From Exilispira sp964581895 (lineage in GTDB: Bacteria > Spirochaetota > JAAYUW01): 64,000 bases of DNA. A program made the position numbers and the translations under genes. Positions 53,469 to 62,708 of this stretch are shown here, one piece after another. The stretch lies in contig CAZOPR010000002.1 in assembly GCA_964581895.1 (NCBI GenBank), positions 124,001 to 188,000 of the forward strand, read 5' to 3'. Each line of letters begins with the position of its first letter. Positions within the stretch are counted from its first letter, which is position 1. The notes beneath the pieces were generated by a model. It saw only the letters and a program-made list of their open reading frames with translations. It ran no database searches and was not told the origin of the DNA.

Positions 53469-56400
53469 TTGTTTGACATCGGTTTATTTGACTCAATCGA
53501 AGAGAAAATTATTATTGAAACAGGTGAATCTTATTTTAAGAAAAATTACATCAAAGATTTTGATATCCAAAAAGTTGATAATGATTCATTGCTCTTAAAA
53601 GGTAATTTGCTTATCGATGACAAATCCTTTTCACCTGAAATTTTAATCCATTTGCCAGATGGTTCCTTTCCTACTTCATTTTGTACTTGTGAGGATTTTG
53701 GTGAATTTTGTTCTCATAGAGCTGCTTTGATTTTTAAGTTTTTAGCAGATAATGGAAAATTCATAAATCCCGACAATACTCTTAATGTCGATAACTTTTT
53801 AGACTATAAAAGGGAACTTTCAAAGGAAAGATTTTTCAAATCAATTCATAGAATCAGCGAAAAATATTCTATAAAATTGGTTCTTATTATTGATGATTTT
53901 TTTAGCCAGGAATTAAGATTTAAAATTGATTTTTATAGGAATGATACTAAAATAAATTTTTATACAGACATTTCTTATAATGAAAAATGGGATGAACAAA
54001 GAAATTTTAACTACACCTTATTCCCAATGAAGGATAGATTGATTATTAAAACTATACAGGACTGGCTTGAACATATACCAGAAGAAGACTTTTTAATTCC
54101 AAAAGATAAAATAGATCAATTCATTAAACTAATATCAGACTTCCCTGAATTATATTATTCAAAAGATAAAAAATTTTCTATTTCAAAAGATTACTTAAAA
54201 CCAAATCTTATAGTTAGATATACTGAAAAAAATGGTGAGGTAAATGTAAAGTTTGATAAGGATATTAAAATAATTGATGGAAATTTTCATCAATGGATAA
54301 TGCAGGATGATATTTTATATCCTTTAAGAATTAAACTGCCAGAATCGGTATGGAATTTTTTAATTAAAGATTCAATAATATTGAATCAGTCTGAAATCGC
54401 AGATTTTTACTATGATGTTATTCCAAAGATAAGTCATTCATTTAATATAGATTTCAAGGGCACCATTGAACTTGAAAATGTTAAAAACAACTCATATTAT
54501 TTTGAATGTGATTACAATGGAAATATTATCATCTCTCCAAAATTAGCTATCTATTGTGATGACGATACCCCTTGTATATATGATTTTATCTTTGGTTCAC
54601 CAGATAAGATTTATATAACCTTATTTAAGAATAATAAATATTTTGTTTGTAAAAGAAATTTATTACAAGAAAAGAAAATTTTGATAATTCTTAAACAATA
54701 TAATTTTTCTCTAATAGATAATAAATTTACTCAGACTGATAAAATAAAATTCAAGACATTTTTAGAAGAAGGGATTCAGAAACTAAAACAGGAAGGGGAA
54801 ATATACTTTTCAGAAGAATTTAAAAAAATAATGATAGAAAAGAATTTTATTACTGTCGATCTTGATTTCGAGTTTGATGAAGAAGAGTATTCCTCTTTGA
54901 AAATTCATGAATATTACTATTTATCCGATGGTACCAAAATAGATAGTGAATCAATAGAAAAAATTGCTGCAAATAAAAGATTTATAGAAATACAAAACAC
55001 TACGACAGCAATTGAAAACCATAATGAAATTAGACAATTAAAAAATCTAATAATCTCTTTATCAAATAGTGTTAAAAAGTTACCTCAGCAATTTATAACC
55101 AAAATCCATGTTTCTCATTTTTTATATCTCTATGATGAAATTGTCAAAATAATGCAATTATCACCTGAAACAAAAATAAACTTGAATTTACCTCCAAAAC
55201 TTCAAAAGATGATAGAAATGAGAGATGCCTTTATTAAAAATAATGATATCTCGGTATTTAAAAAGAAAGTAACTGTCCCTACTACTGTTAAAGATATTTT
55301 AAGAGGATATCAGAAATTTGGTTTTTTTTGGTTTCATTTCCTTAAAGAATTCAACTTTGGCGGTATTCTAGCCGATGATATGGGTCTTGGTAAAACGCTA
55401 CAAGTACTTACATTTATTAAAAGTTTGGATTCTGCAAAACCTTCATTAATAATTTGCCCAACTTCCCTATTATTTAACTGGGAAAATGAAATAAACAAAT
55501 TTTTCCCAAATACAAAAATTTTAACAATAAAAGGGAATATCAATGAAAGAAAAAACGCAATTTCTCATATAAATAGATATGAAATAGTCATTACCTCTTA
55601 CTCACTAATTAGAAATGATATTGAACTTTATGAGATTTATGATTTTGAAGTTATTGTTCTTGATGAAGCAAATCATATTAAAAACCCAAATACAAATGTT
55701 TCTAATGCAGTAAAACAACTTAATGGGAATTATAGATTCGTCTTAACAGGCACACCTGTTGAAAATAATTTAACAGAATTATGGTCTATCTTTTCTTTTG
55801 TCTCTCCAATGCTTTTAGGTAAATTTAAAACTTTTAAGGATTATTATATCGATAATTTTTCTGATAATAAGTTAGAAGAGCTAAAATCAAGAATAGCCCC
55901 ATTTATTTTAAGAAGATTAAAAGATGATGTATTAAAAGAACTTCCACCTAAAATTATTCAGACATTCAAATCTGATCTTTCTGATATTCAGCGAACAATG
56001 TATAAGGAAGTCCTTGCTGAGGTCAAAGAAAATATAATGAATAGAATTAGACAGGAAGGTTTACAGAAATCAAAGATTCATATTTTGACTGCCCTTTTAA
56101 AATTAAGACAGATTGCAAACCATCCTGGACTTATAAATAAATCCTTATTAAATGAAGAAGATATTTCAGGTAAGACAGAACTTTTAAAGGAAATTTTAAT
56201 TGAATCAATAGATGCTGGGCATAAGATAATTATTTTTTCTCAGTTTACTCAGATGCTTTCAATCTTAGAAAGAGAAATAAAAACACTTGAGTTTGAATAC
56301 TCTTATCTTGATGGTTCTACTCCAGAAAAACAAAGGCAGGAAGAAGTCAGGAAATTTAAGGAAACAAATATACCGATCTTCTTAATAAGTTTAAGAGCAG

Positions 56401-56672
56401 GCGGTTATGGTTTGAATTTACCAGAGGCAGATATAGTTATAATATTTGACCCATGGTGGAACCCTATGGTTGAAATGCAAGCGATAGATAGAGCTCACAG
56501 AATTGGTCAGAGTAAAACAGTAAATGTTTATAAATTGATATCAAATAATACTATTGAAGAAAAGATTATACAGCTTCAAGAAAAGAAGAAAAAACTATTT
56601 GATTCTGTAATGAATGTCAATAACCTATTTAAGAATCTTACAGAAGAGGATGTTGAAGAGTTTTTCTCCTAA
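53469..56672 (+). CDS. SWIM zinc finger and SNF2/RAD54-family DNA translocase
   Basis: A 1067-residue protein starting with TTG (53469), preceded by GGGGG at 7 bases; the ATG at 53464 is in another frame. An N-terminal SWIM finger has C72, C74, C81 and H83 (CTCEDFGEFCSH). About 250-600 is a region of unknown fold. The SNF2 core follows: GGILADDMGLGKTLQVLTFI near 631, VLDEANHIKNP near 730, VLTGTPVENNLTELWSIFSF, then IIFSQFTQMLSI, LISLRAGGYGLNLPEADIV and AIDRAHRIGQSK. Such proteins move along DNA with ATP, altering protein-DNA contacts. It lies alone between the two origin gene blocks, opposite in strand to all of them. Confidence 0.93.
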   Translation: MFDIGLFDSIEEKIIIETGESYFKKNYIKDFDIQKVDNDSLLLKGNLLIDDKSFSPEILIHLPDGSFPTSFCTCEDFGEFCSHRAALIFKFLADNGKFINPDNTLNVDNFLDYKRELSKERFFKSIHRISEKYSIKLVLIIDDFFSQELRFKIDFYRNDTKINFYTDISYNEKWDEQRNFNYTLFPMKDRLIIKTIQDWLEHIPEEDFLIPKDKIDQFIKLISDFPELYYSKDKKFSISKDYLKPNLIVRYTEKNGEVNVKFDKDIKIIDGNFHQWIMQDDILYPLRIKLPESVWNFLIKDSIILNQSEIADFYYDVIPKISHSFNIDFKGTIELENVKNNSYYFECDYNGNIIISPKLAIYCDDDTPCIYDFIFGSPDKIYITLFKNNKYFVCKRNLLQEKKILIILKQYNFSLIDNKFTQTDKIKFKTFLEEGIQKLKQEGEIYFSEEFKKIMIEKNFITVDLDFEFDEEEYSSLKIHEYYYLSDGTKIDSESIEKIAANKRFIEIQNTTTAIENHNEIRQLKNLIISLSNSVKKLPQQFITKIHVSHFLYLYDEIVKIMQLSPETKINLNLPPKLQKMIEMRDAFIKNNDISVFKKKVTVPTTVKDILRGYQKFGFFWFHFLKEFNFGGILADDMGLGKTLQVLTFIKSLDSAKPSLIICPTSLLFNWENEINKFFPNTKILTIKGNINERKNAISHINRYEIVITSYSLIRNDIELYEIYDFEVIVLDEANHIKNPNTNVSNAVKQLNGNYRFVLTGTPVENNLTELWSIFSFVSPMLLGKFKTFKDYYIDNFSDNKLEELKSRIAPFILRRLKDDVLKELPPKIIQTFKSDLSDIQRTMYKEVLAEVKENIMNRIRQEGLQKSKIHILTALLKLRQIANHPGLINKSLLNEEDISGKTELLKEILIESIDAGHKIIIFSQFTQMLSILEREIKTLEFEYSYLDGSTPEKQRQEEVRKFKETNIPIFLISLRAGGYGLNLPEADIVIIFDPWWNPMVEMQAIDRAHRIGQSKTVNVYKLISNNTIEEKIIQLQEKKKKLFDSVMNVNNLFKNLTEEDVEEFFS

Positions 56673-56793
56673 AAATTCTTACTTTATTTATTTTTGATAA
56701 GAATTTTAACATTCGCTTTTAATAATCATCTTTTATAATTATTTCAAAAAATTATTTTTTAGAAAATCATTTTTAATAATAATTTATAAAAAT

Positions 56794-59268
56794 TTATTCT
56801 TCAGGATCTATTAAAGTGATTTGATTATCTTCATCATCTTCTGAAAGGGCAATCTTGGATATATCAGATAATAAATCATCATTATCAAGACTAAGTAATT
56901 TAATACCTAAAGTATTTCTATTTTGAACCTTTATCTTAGAAACCAATGTTTTGAAAGTTTTCCCTTTTTTGGTAATTAAAACTATAACATCTTCCTGTGA
57001 TACATTTGTTACAGTAAGAATTTTACCTGCTTTTTCTCTATTTGAAATGCAGAGAACCCCTTTGACACCACGATTTGTCAATCTTATCTGTTCGTGAGGT
57101 ATCCTTTTGGCATAACCTTTTTCAGAAACAATAAGTATATGTTTATCTTTTTCTGCTTTTGTCATATTAACAACATAATCACCATCGCTTAGAGACACAC
57201 CCTTTACCCCCATAGCAGTTCTACCAATATCATTTATTAAATCAATTGAGAATCTGCATATATAGCCGAATGCCGTAACAATTATCACCTCTTCATTATT
57301 TGTCATAATGATAGAATCCACTACAAGATCATCATCTGCAAGTCTTATGCAATTAATTCCAGTACTTTTTCTTGTATTAATAAGGGCAAGTTCCATTTTT
57401 TTAATAATACCTTTTTTTGTTATAAAAATAAAATATGAATCCTGCGGGAATTCGTTTACTATATTTATGGAATTAATATTTTCATTATCTTCTAATTTTA
57501 AAAATGATGTAATATGTTCTCCATGATGCCTGAATTCGGAATCTGTAATATCATTAATCATAAGATGATATGCTCTTCCTTTAGAAGTAATAAATACAAG
57601 ATTGTCTGTTGTGTATCCATGAAGAATGGTTTTTACAGTGTCTCCTTCTTCAAGTTGAACTCCTTTTTGACCTTTTGAACCTCTATTCAAAGTTTTGAAT
57701 TTTGTTGAAGATACCCTTTTGATATATCCATTTTTAGTTAAAATGACAACAACTTCTTCTTTTATAACATCAAGGTTATAATCTTCACTTTCAACACCAG
57801 AAATTATCTTGGTTTTTCTTTCATCGCCGAAATTTTCTTTTATTTTAATAAGCTCATTTTTTATCTCATTATTTATTGAAAAATCATCCTTTAATATATT
57901 TTCTATCCTATTTATTTCTTTTAAGATTTGCTGATGCTCTTCTTTTATTTTATAACTTTCAAGATTTGTCAACTTTTGAAGTCTCATATCAAGGATTGCT
58001 TCAGCCTGTATTTTAGTTAAACCGAATATGCTCATTAAAGAATTTTTTGCTGTTGGTGTATCTTGTGATTTTCGAATAGTTGCAATCACTTTATCAATAT
58101 TATCAAGTGCTATTAGTAAGCCTTCTAAAATATGAAGTCTATCTTTCGCTTTTCTTAAAAGATAGTTGTATTTATTAATAAAAATTTGCCTTCTAAATTC
58201 AAAGTAATCTTTTAATATTTCTTTTAGATCATAACTTTTTGGTTCTGTCTGATGAATTGCAATAAAGTTTGCATTATAGTATTTTTGTAATGAAGTATAT
58301 TTATATAGTTTTGCAATTACTACTTCAGGTTTTTTCCCTTTTTTTACTTTTATTAAAACACGAATTCCTCTTTGATCAGATTCATCTCTAAGATTTGCTA
58401 TTTCTTCAATTATTCCATCTCTCGCAAGTTGTGCAATCCTTTTTACTATTAATGCTTTATTTTCCTGATATGGTATATCATTTATAATTATTGCTTCTCC
58501 ATCTTCCTGTTTTTCAATTGTTATCCTTGCCCTTAAAAGGACCCTTCCTTTCCCGCTTAAATACATGTTTTTCATTTCATCATCTGCAATAATTATACCT
58601 CCAGTAGGGAAGTCTGGACCTTTTATATATTGTAAAAGTTCTTCGCTTGTTGCAGATGGATTATCTATTAAATATAACAAAGAATCTATTACATCATTTA
58701 AATTATGTGGAGGTATGGAGGTTGTCATACCGACTGCTATACCTTCGGCGCCATTGACTAAAATATTTGGAAATTGAGCAGGTAAAACTTCTGGCTCATC
58801 TAAGGATTCATCAAAATTTTTCCTAAATGGAACAGTTTCTTTATCTAAATCACCTAACAATTGATCTGTGATTTTTTCGAGTTTTGCCTCGGTATATCTC
58901 ATTGCTGCTGGGGTATCGCCATCTATAGAACCAAAATTCCCTTGACCATAAACAAGTGGGTATCTCAGGGAAAATGGTTGAGCCATTCTAACTAATGTTT
59001 CATAAATAGCCTGATCCCCATGTGGATGATATTTACCTAAAACATCTCCGACAATTCTTGCACATTTTTTTGTTGCTTTATCATGTGTAATGCCTTGATC
59101 ATACATAGAATATAGTATTCTTCTATGAACAGGTTTCAAACCGTCTCTTATATCAGGTATGGCTCTACCTACAATTACTGAAAGTGAATAAACAAGATAA
59201 GAGTTTTCAATCTCATCCTGAATAGGAACAATTGTAATTTTATTATCATTATTTTCAATCTTATCCAT
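56794..59268 (-). CDS. gyrA: DNA gyrase subunit A
   Basis: Gyrase A breaks and rejoins DNA to introduce negative supercoils. At 824 residues it is normal in size. The catalytic tyrosine is Y125 in PAAMRYTEAKL. HPHGDQAIYETLVRMAQ marks the quinolone region, with Gln86 where E. coli has Ser83 and Glu90 where it has Asp87. The C-terminal beta-pinwheel has repeats and a GyrA-box-like NRGSKGQKGVQLEEG. It follows gyrB by 36 bases. Adjacent gyrB and the pinwheel favour GyrA over ParC. The 121 bases to the convergent SNF2 gene hold short T/A repeats and no clear terminator. Confidence 0.96.
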   Translation of the reverse strand: MDKIENNDNKITIVPIQDEIENSYLVYSLSVIVGRAIPDIRDGLKPVHRRILYSMYDQGITHDKATKKCARIVGDVLGKYHPHGDQAIYETLVRMAQPFSLRYPLVYGQGNFGSIDGDTPAAMRYTEAKLEKITDQLLGDLDKETVPFRKNFDESLDEPEVLPAQFPNILVNGAEGIAVGMTTSIPPHNLNDVIDSLLYLIDNPSATSEELLQYIKGPDFPTGGIIIADDEMKNMYLSGKGRVLLRARITIEKQEDGEAIIINDIPYQENKALIVKRIAQLARDGIIEEIANLRDESDQRGIRVLIKVKKGKKPEVVIAKLYKYTSLQKYYNANFIAIHQTEPKSYDLKEILKDYFEFRRQIFINKYNYLLRKAKDRLHILEGLLIALDNIDKVIATIRKSQDTPTAKNSLMSIFGLTKIQAEAILDMRLQKLTNLESYKIKEEHQQILKEINRIENILKDDFSINNEIKNELIKIKENFGDERKTKIISGVESEDYNLDVIKEEVVVILTKNGYIKRVSSTKFKTLNRGSKGQKGVQLEEGDTVKTILHGYTTDNLVFITSKGRAYHLMINDITDSEFRHHGEHITSFLKLEDNENINSINIVNEFPQDSYFIFITKKGIIKKMELALINTRKSTGINCIRLADDDLVVDSIIMTNNEEVIIVTAFGYICRFSIDLINDIGRTAMGVKGVSLSDGDYVVNMTKAEKDKHILIVSEKGYAKRIPHEQIRLTNRGVKGVLCISNREKAGKILTVTNVSQEDVIVLITKKGKTFKTLVSKIKVQNRNTLGIKLLSLDNDDLLSDISKIALSEDDEDNQITLIDPEE

Positions 59269-59304
59269 TTTTAATCCTCTATAACTTCAAAAAACAAATT
59301 TAAC

Positions 59305-61233
59305 TTATATATCCAATTTTGTTTTATCAAAATTTACAGATTTACTTGAAATGAAATCATATCTTGGTTTTACATATTTACCCATAAGTATTTCAAACAT
59401 CATATCTGCAACAAGTGCATCTGTTATTTTCACCTGAATAAGTTTTCTTGTCTCTGGGTTCATTGTGGTTTCCCACAGTTGTTGAGGCATCATCTCACCA
59501 AGGCCTTTGAATCTTTGAATTTCAAAATTCATATCTTTTTTGTATTGCTCTAAAAATCTGTTTTTTTCTTCATCATCATATAAATATACCTGTTTCTTCC
59601 CCTGTTTGTATGCATACAAAGGAGGAACTGCAAGATATACAAAACCACCATTTATTATTTCAGGTAAAACTCTATAAAAGAAGGTCAGTAATAAAGTTCT
59701 AATATGAGAACCATCTACATCTGCATCAGCCATTATAATAATTTTGTGATATCTTAAATTTTCAATATTAAAGTTATTTCCAATACCAGTTCCTAAAGTA
59801 TCTATTATAGGTTTCAATTTTTCATTTGTCTGAGCATTTTCAAAATCAGATTTTGATACATTAAGCATTTTACCCCATAAAGGTAGTATTGCCTGAAACC
59901 TTCTATCTCTTCCCTGTTTAGCAGAACCACCTGCTGAATCTCCCTCCACAATAAACAACTCTCTTTTTGCTGGATCTTGTTCGGAACAATCTGCAAGTTT
60001 TCCAGGAAGTGAATCTGATTCCAGAAAAGATTTGACTTTTGTCTTTTTATCGAGCCTTTGCTGGTATTTTATATATGCTTTTTTAGCTAAAAATTCTATC
60101 AACTTCATGAAATCATTTTCATTTTTTTCTATCTCAGTTTTAAGCCAATTTTCAACCTCAATATTTATAAGTTTTTTTATATATTCATTACCTAGTTTTT
60201 CCTTAGTTTGCCCTTCAAATTGAGGATCCTGCATTTTTACTGCGATTATTGCTACAAGACCAGAATCAATCTCTTTCGATGGAGTAATCCCAAGTTCTTT
60301 ATAATTGTTTTTAAGTTTTGAATTCTCAAAAAGATTATCGAAAATTTCTTCAAGTGCTGATTTAAAGCCTATTACATGCATCCCGCCTTCATAGGTTCGG
60401 ATGTTGTTTACAAATGAATACAAAATCTCATCATCTGTATCATTATAGGTAAATGCAATCTCAAATTCAACCATCTTATTGTTTTCAGTTTTATATTCAT
60501 TTTTAAAATATAAAGGATTAGTAAATATTGATTTATTCTCATCATTTAAAAATTTTACATAATCTACCAGTCCACCAGGATTTTCAAATATATCTACTTT
60601 ATTTTCAGGTTTGAAAACAAATTGTATAGATATTTTATTATTTAAGTAAGAAAGTTCTTCAAATCTATTTCTTAAAATCAAATACTCGAATTCAGTATCT
60701 TTAAAAATATCCTTATCTGGCTTAAAAAGGATTTTGGTCCCTCTTTTGCTTGATTTACCAATCTTTTTAACTGAATCAACTGGAATACCTTTTCTGCATT
60801 CTATAAAATATTCGCCATTATCTCTATAAACCCAGACTTTAATATATTCAGATAGTGCGTTGACAACAGAAAGGCCAACCCCATGAAGGCCACCTGAGAC
60901 TTTGTAAGCTACATTATCAAATTTACCACCTGAAAAAAGTTCTGTTAAAACAAGTTCAAGGGCAGAAACTTTTTCATCACCTTTATCAACAATGTCAACA
61001 GGGATACCTCTCCCATCATCTTCAACAGTAACTTCATGGTTTTCATTTATTTCAATCTTAATACTTGTGCAATACCCGGCTATTGCTTCATCAATTGAAT
61101 TATCAACAATTTCATAAACAAGATGATGAAGACCTTTAGTGGAAGTATTACCTATATACATTCCAGGTCTTAATCTGACATGCTCAATAGATTTTAAAAA
61201 CTTTATATTTTTACCTGTATATTTATCTGACAC
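59305..61233 (-). CDS. gyrB: DNA gyrase subunit B
   Basis: The ATPase partner of GyrA. Residues near 20-130 hold the GHKL fold (RLRPGMYIGNTSTKGLHHLV, IVDNSIDEA, DDGRGIPVDI, GGLHGVGLSVVNAL). The Toprim domain carries EGDSAGGSAKQGRDRRFQ and MADADVDGSHIRTLL. The length of 642 lacks the large insertion of E. coli GyrB and matches Gram-positive-type proteins. It lies between the DciA gene (36 bases) and gyrA (36 bases), all on the minus strand. Confidence 0.97.
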   Translation of the reverse strand: MSDKYTGKNIKFLKSIEHVRLRPGMYIGNTSTKGLHHLVYEIVDNSIDEAIAGYCTSIKIEINENHEVTVEDDGRGIPVDIVDKGDEKVSALELVLTELFSGGKFDNVAYKVSGGLHGVGLSVVNALSEYIKVWVYRDNGEYFIECRKGIPVDSVKKIGKSSKRGTKILFKPDKDIFKDTEFEYLILRNRFEELSYLNNKISIQFVFKPENKVDIFENPGGLVDYVKFLNDENKSIFTNPLYFKNEYKTENNKMVEFEIAFTYNDTDDEILYSFVNNIRTYEGGMHVIGFKSALEEIFDNLFENSKLKNNYKELGITPSKEIDSGLVAIIAVKMQDPQFEGQTKEKLGNEYIKKLINIEVENWLKTEIEKNENDFMKLIEFLAKKAYIKYQQRLDKKTKVKSFLESDSLPGKLADCSEQDPAKRELFIVEGDSAGGSAKQGRDRRFQAILPLWGKMLNVSKSDFENAQTNEKLKPIIDTLGTGIGNNFNIENLRYHKIIIMADADVDGSHIRTLLLTFFYRVLPEIINGGFVYLAVPPLYAYKQGKKQVYLYDDEEKNRFLEQYKKDMNFEIQRFKGLGEMMPQQLWETTMNPETRKLIQVKITDALVADMMFEILMGKYVKPRYDFISSKSVNFDKTKLDI

Positions 61234-61269
61234 TTTTCTTCTCCCTTATCAATTAAAATTACAGGATGA

Positions 61270-61707
61270 TTAATTTTTATCAACTAATATAAAAGTTTCA
61301 ATTAAATTAGATAATTTTTCTTTTAATTCTTTATCTTCTACTTTTGAAGTCTGGTTTTCAATAAAATCTATATCTTCCTGATTTAGTTTTTTATTATTTT
61401 TCTTTTCTATGAAATATTTTGGTAAAAATTTAGGTTTTATATCTTTTAAGTATTCTGAAAACCTTTTATTTATTTTATTTAGTAAATGCTGTTTATAATT
61501 CATTATTTCATTTGCCCATAAAGGATTATCTACTGCAATGATCAAAATATGATTTGCAATATATATAGGCTTGCAATGGTTTTTTACGCTTTCATTAAAT
61601 AAAGATTTACTAAAATTCAATATATCTTTTTCAAATTTTGCTATCTCAAAAACTTTTTTAATATTTTCTGGTAAAATATCTTCCATTGAAAATATTCTTT
61701 CTTTCAT
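61270..61707 (-). CDS. DUF721/DciA-like protein, probable replicative-helicase loader
   Basis: A 145-residue protein with LIIAVDNPLWANEIMNYKQH, the core of DUF721, the family containing DciA, which helps load DnaB helicase onto origins in bacteria without DnaC or DnaI. It overlaps recF by 4 bases (ATGA) and stands between recF and gyrB, the position where DciA-family genes often lie. The tail is rich in Lys, Glu and Asn and poorly conserved. The start has no strong ribosome site, as expected for coupled translation. Confidence 0.83.
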   Translation of the reverse strand: MKERIFSMEDILPENIKKVFEIAKFEKDILNFSKSLFNESVKNHCKPIYIANHILIIAVDNPLWANEIMNYKQHLLNKINKRFSEYLKDIKPKFLPKYFIEKKNNKKLNQEDIDFIENQTSKVEDKELKEKLSNLIETFILVDKN

Positions 61708-62708
61708 AAATTAATTTCACAAAAATCTTTTTCAATTTGAAAAGAATCATGTTGAGAAATAAAAATTGTAAAATCATTATCAAAATGTGATATCAAATTG
61801 TTTGAGGATTTTAAATCTAATGGCAAAAAAAAGTCATCAAACAAAACTATAGGATTTATATTCTGTTCTACCTTAATTTTATTAATAAAAAAGAAAAAAA
61901 GTAAAAAATAGAATTTATAAAAGTCTGATGTCGCACCATTTTCAACTAACTTTTTATTCTTATCAATTAAAATATAATAGTCATTATGTGGACCAAGATA
62001 TTTTTTCTGTTCAATCTCAATTTGAAAATTATTTTCATAAAATTCTATTATTCTATCAACATTCAAATCATTAAATCTGGATTGATATATTATTTTATAA
62101 TCACTATTTTTAGATATAAAATCATCAAACTGATTTATCATTTCTCTTCTTTTTTCATTGATATATTTGGTATATTCAGCAAAATTTTTTAATAAATTGA
62201 AATACAATGTCTTTTTTGTATTGAAATCAATATTTGAATAAATTATTTCTTTTTTCTTTTCCACTATCTTTTTGCAATGAAAAAGATAAAAAAGATACTT
62301 TTTGTCGTAGGATGAAATTAACTCGTCTATTGTTCTTCTTCTAAAATCAGTTTGAAATATGAAGTTAAAAAGATTTCTATTATACAAAATAAAAATATTT
62401 GGGATAAAAAGATCATGTTTTGATTTTTCATCATTTATAAAATAAGATTTTATGCCCTGATTATTATAAATTAGTTTCTCATTATCATTATTTTTAAGTT
62501 CTATACTAAAAAATTTTTCTTTTTCTTTTATGCAATTATTTAAAGAGTTTGTTCTAAAACTTCTTCCTGTTTTTATTATATATATTGCTTCAATAATTGA
62601 ACTTTTCCCCGATTGATTTTTACCTGTAATGAATGTTATTGGTTTATCAAAAATAAATTGTTTTTGTTCGAATAATCTAAAATTAAATAAATTAAGTAAA
62701 AAACTCAT
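61704..62708 (-). CDS. recF: DNA replication and repair protein RecF (degenerate signature motif)
   Basis: RecF is an SMC-like ATPase that helps load RecA with RecO and RecR. Walker A is GKNQSGKS (G29 to S36). The GPHNDYYILID motif fits the RecF GPHRDD segment, and Walker B is IVLFDDFFLPLDL. But where RecF normally has the ABC signature (S-x-G-Q) this protein reads GATSDFYKF near 252-262, so Gly and Gln are missing. At 334 residues it is shorter than the usual 355-375. It overlaps dnaN by one base (TAATG) and the DciA gene by four. Confidence 0.86.
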   Translation of the reverse strand: MSFLLNLFNFRLFEQKQFIFDKPITFITGKNQSGKSSIIEAIYIIKTGRSFRTNSLNNCIKEKEKFFSIELKNNDNEKLIYNNQGIKSYFINDEKSKHDLFIPNIFILYNRNLFNFIFQTDFRRRTIDELISSYDKKYLFYLFHCKKIVEKKKEIIYSNIDFNTKKTLYFNLLKNFAEYTKYINEKRREMINQFDDFISKNSDYKIIYQSRFNDLNVDRIIEFYENNFQIEIEQKKYLGPHNDYYILIDKNKKLVENGATSDFYKFYFLLFFFFINKIKVEQNINPIVLFDDFFLPLDLKSSNNLISHFDNDFTIFISQHDSFQIEKDFCEINL

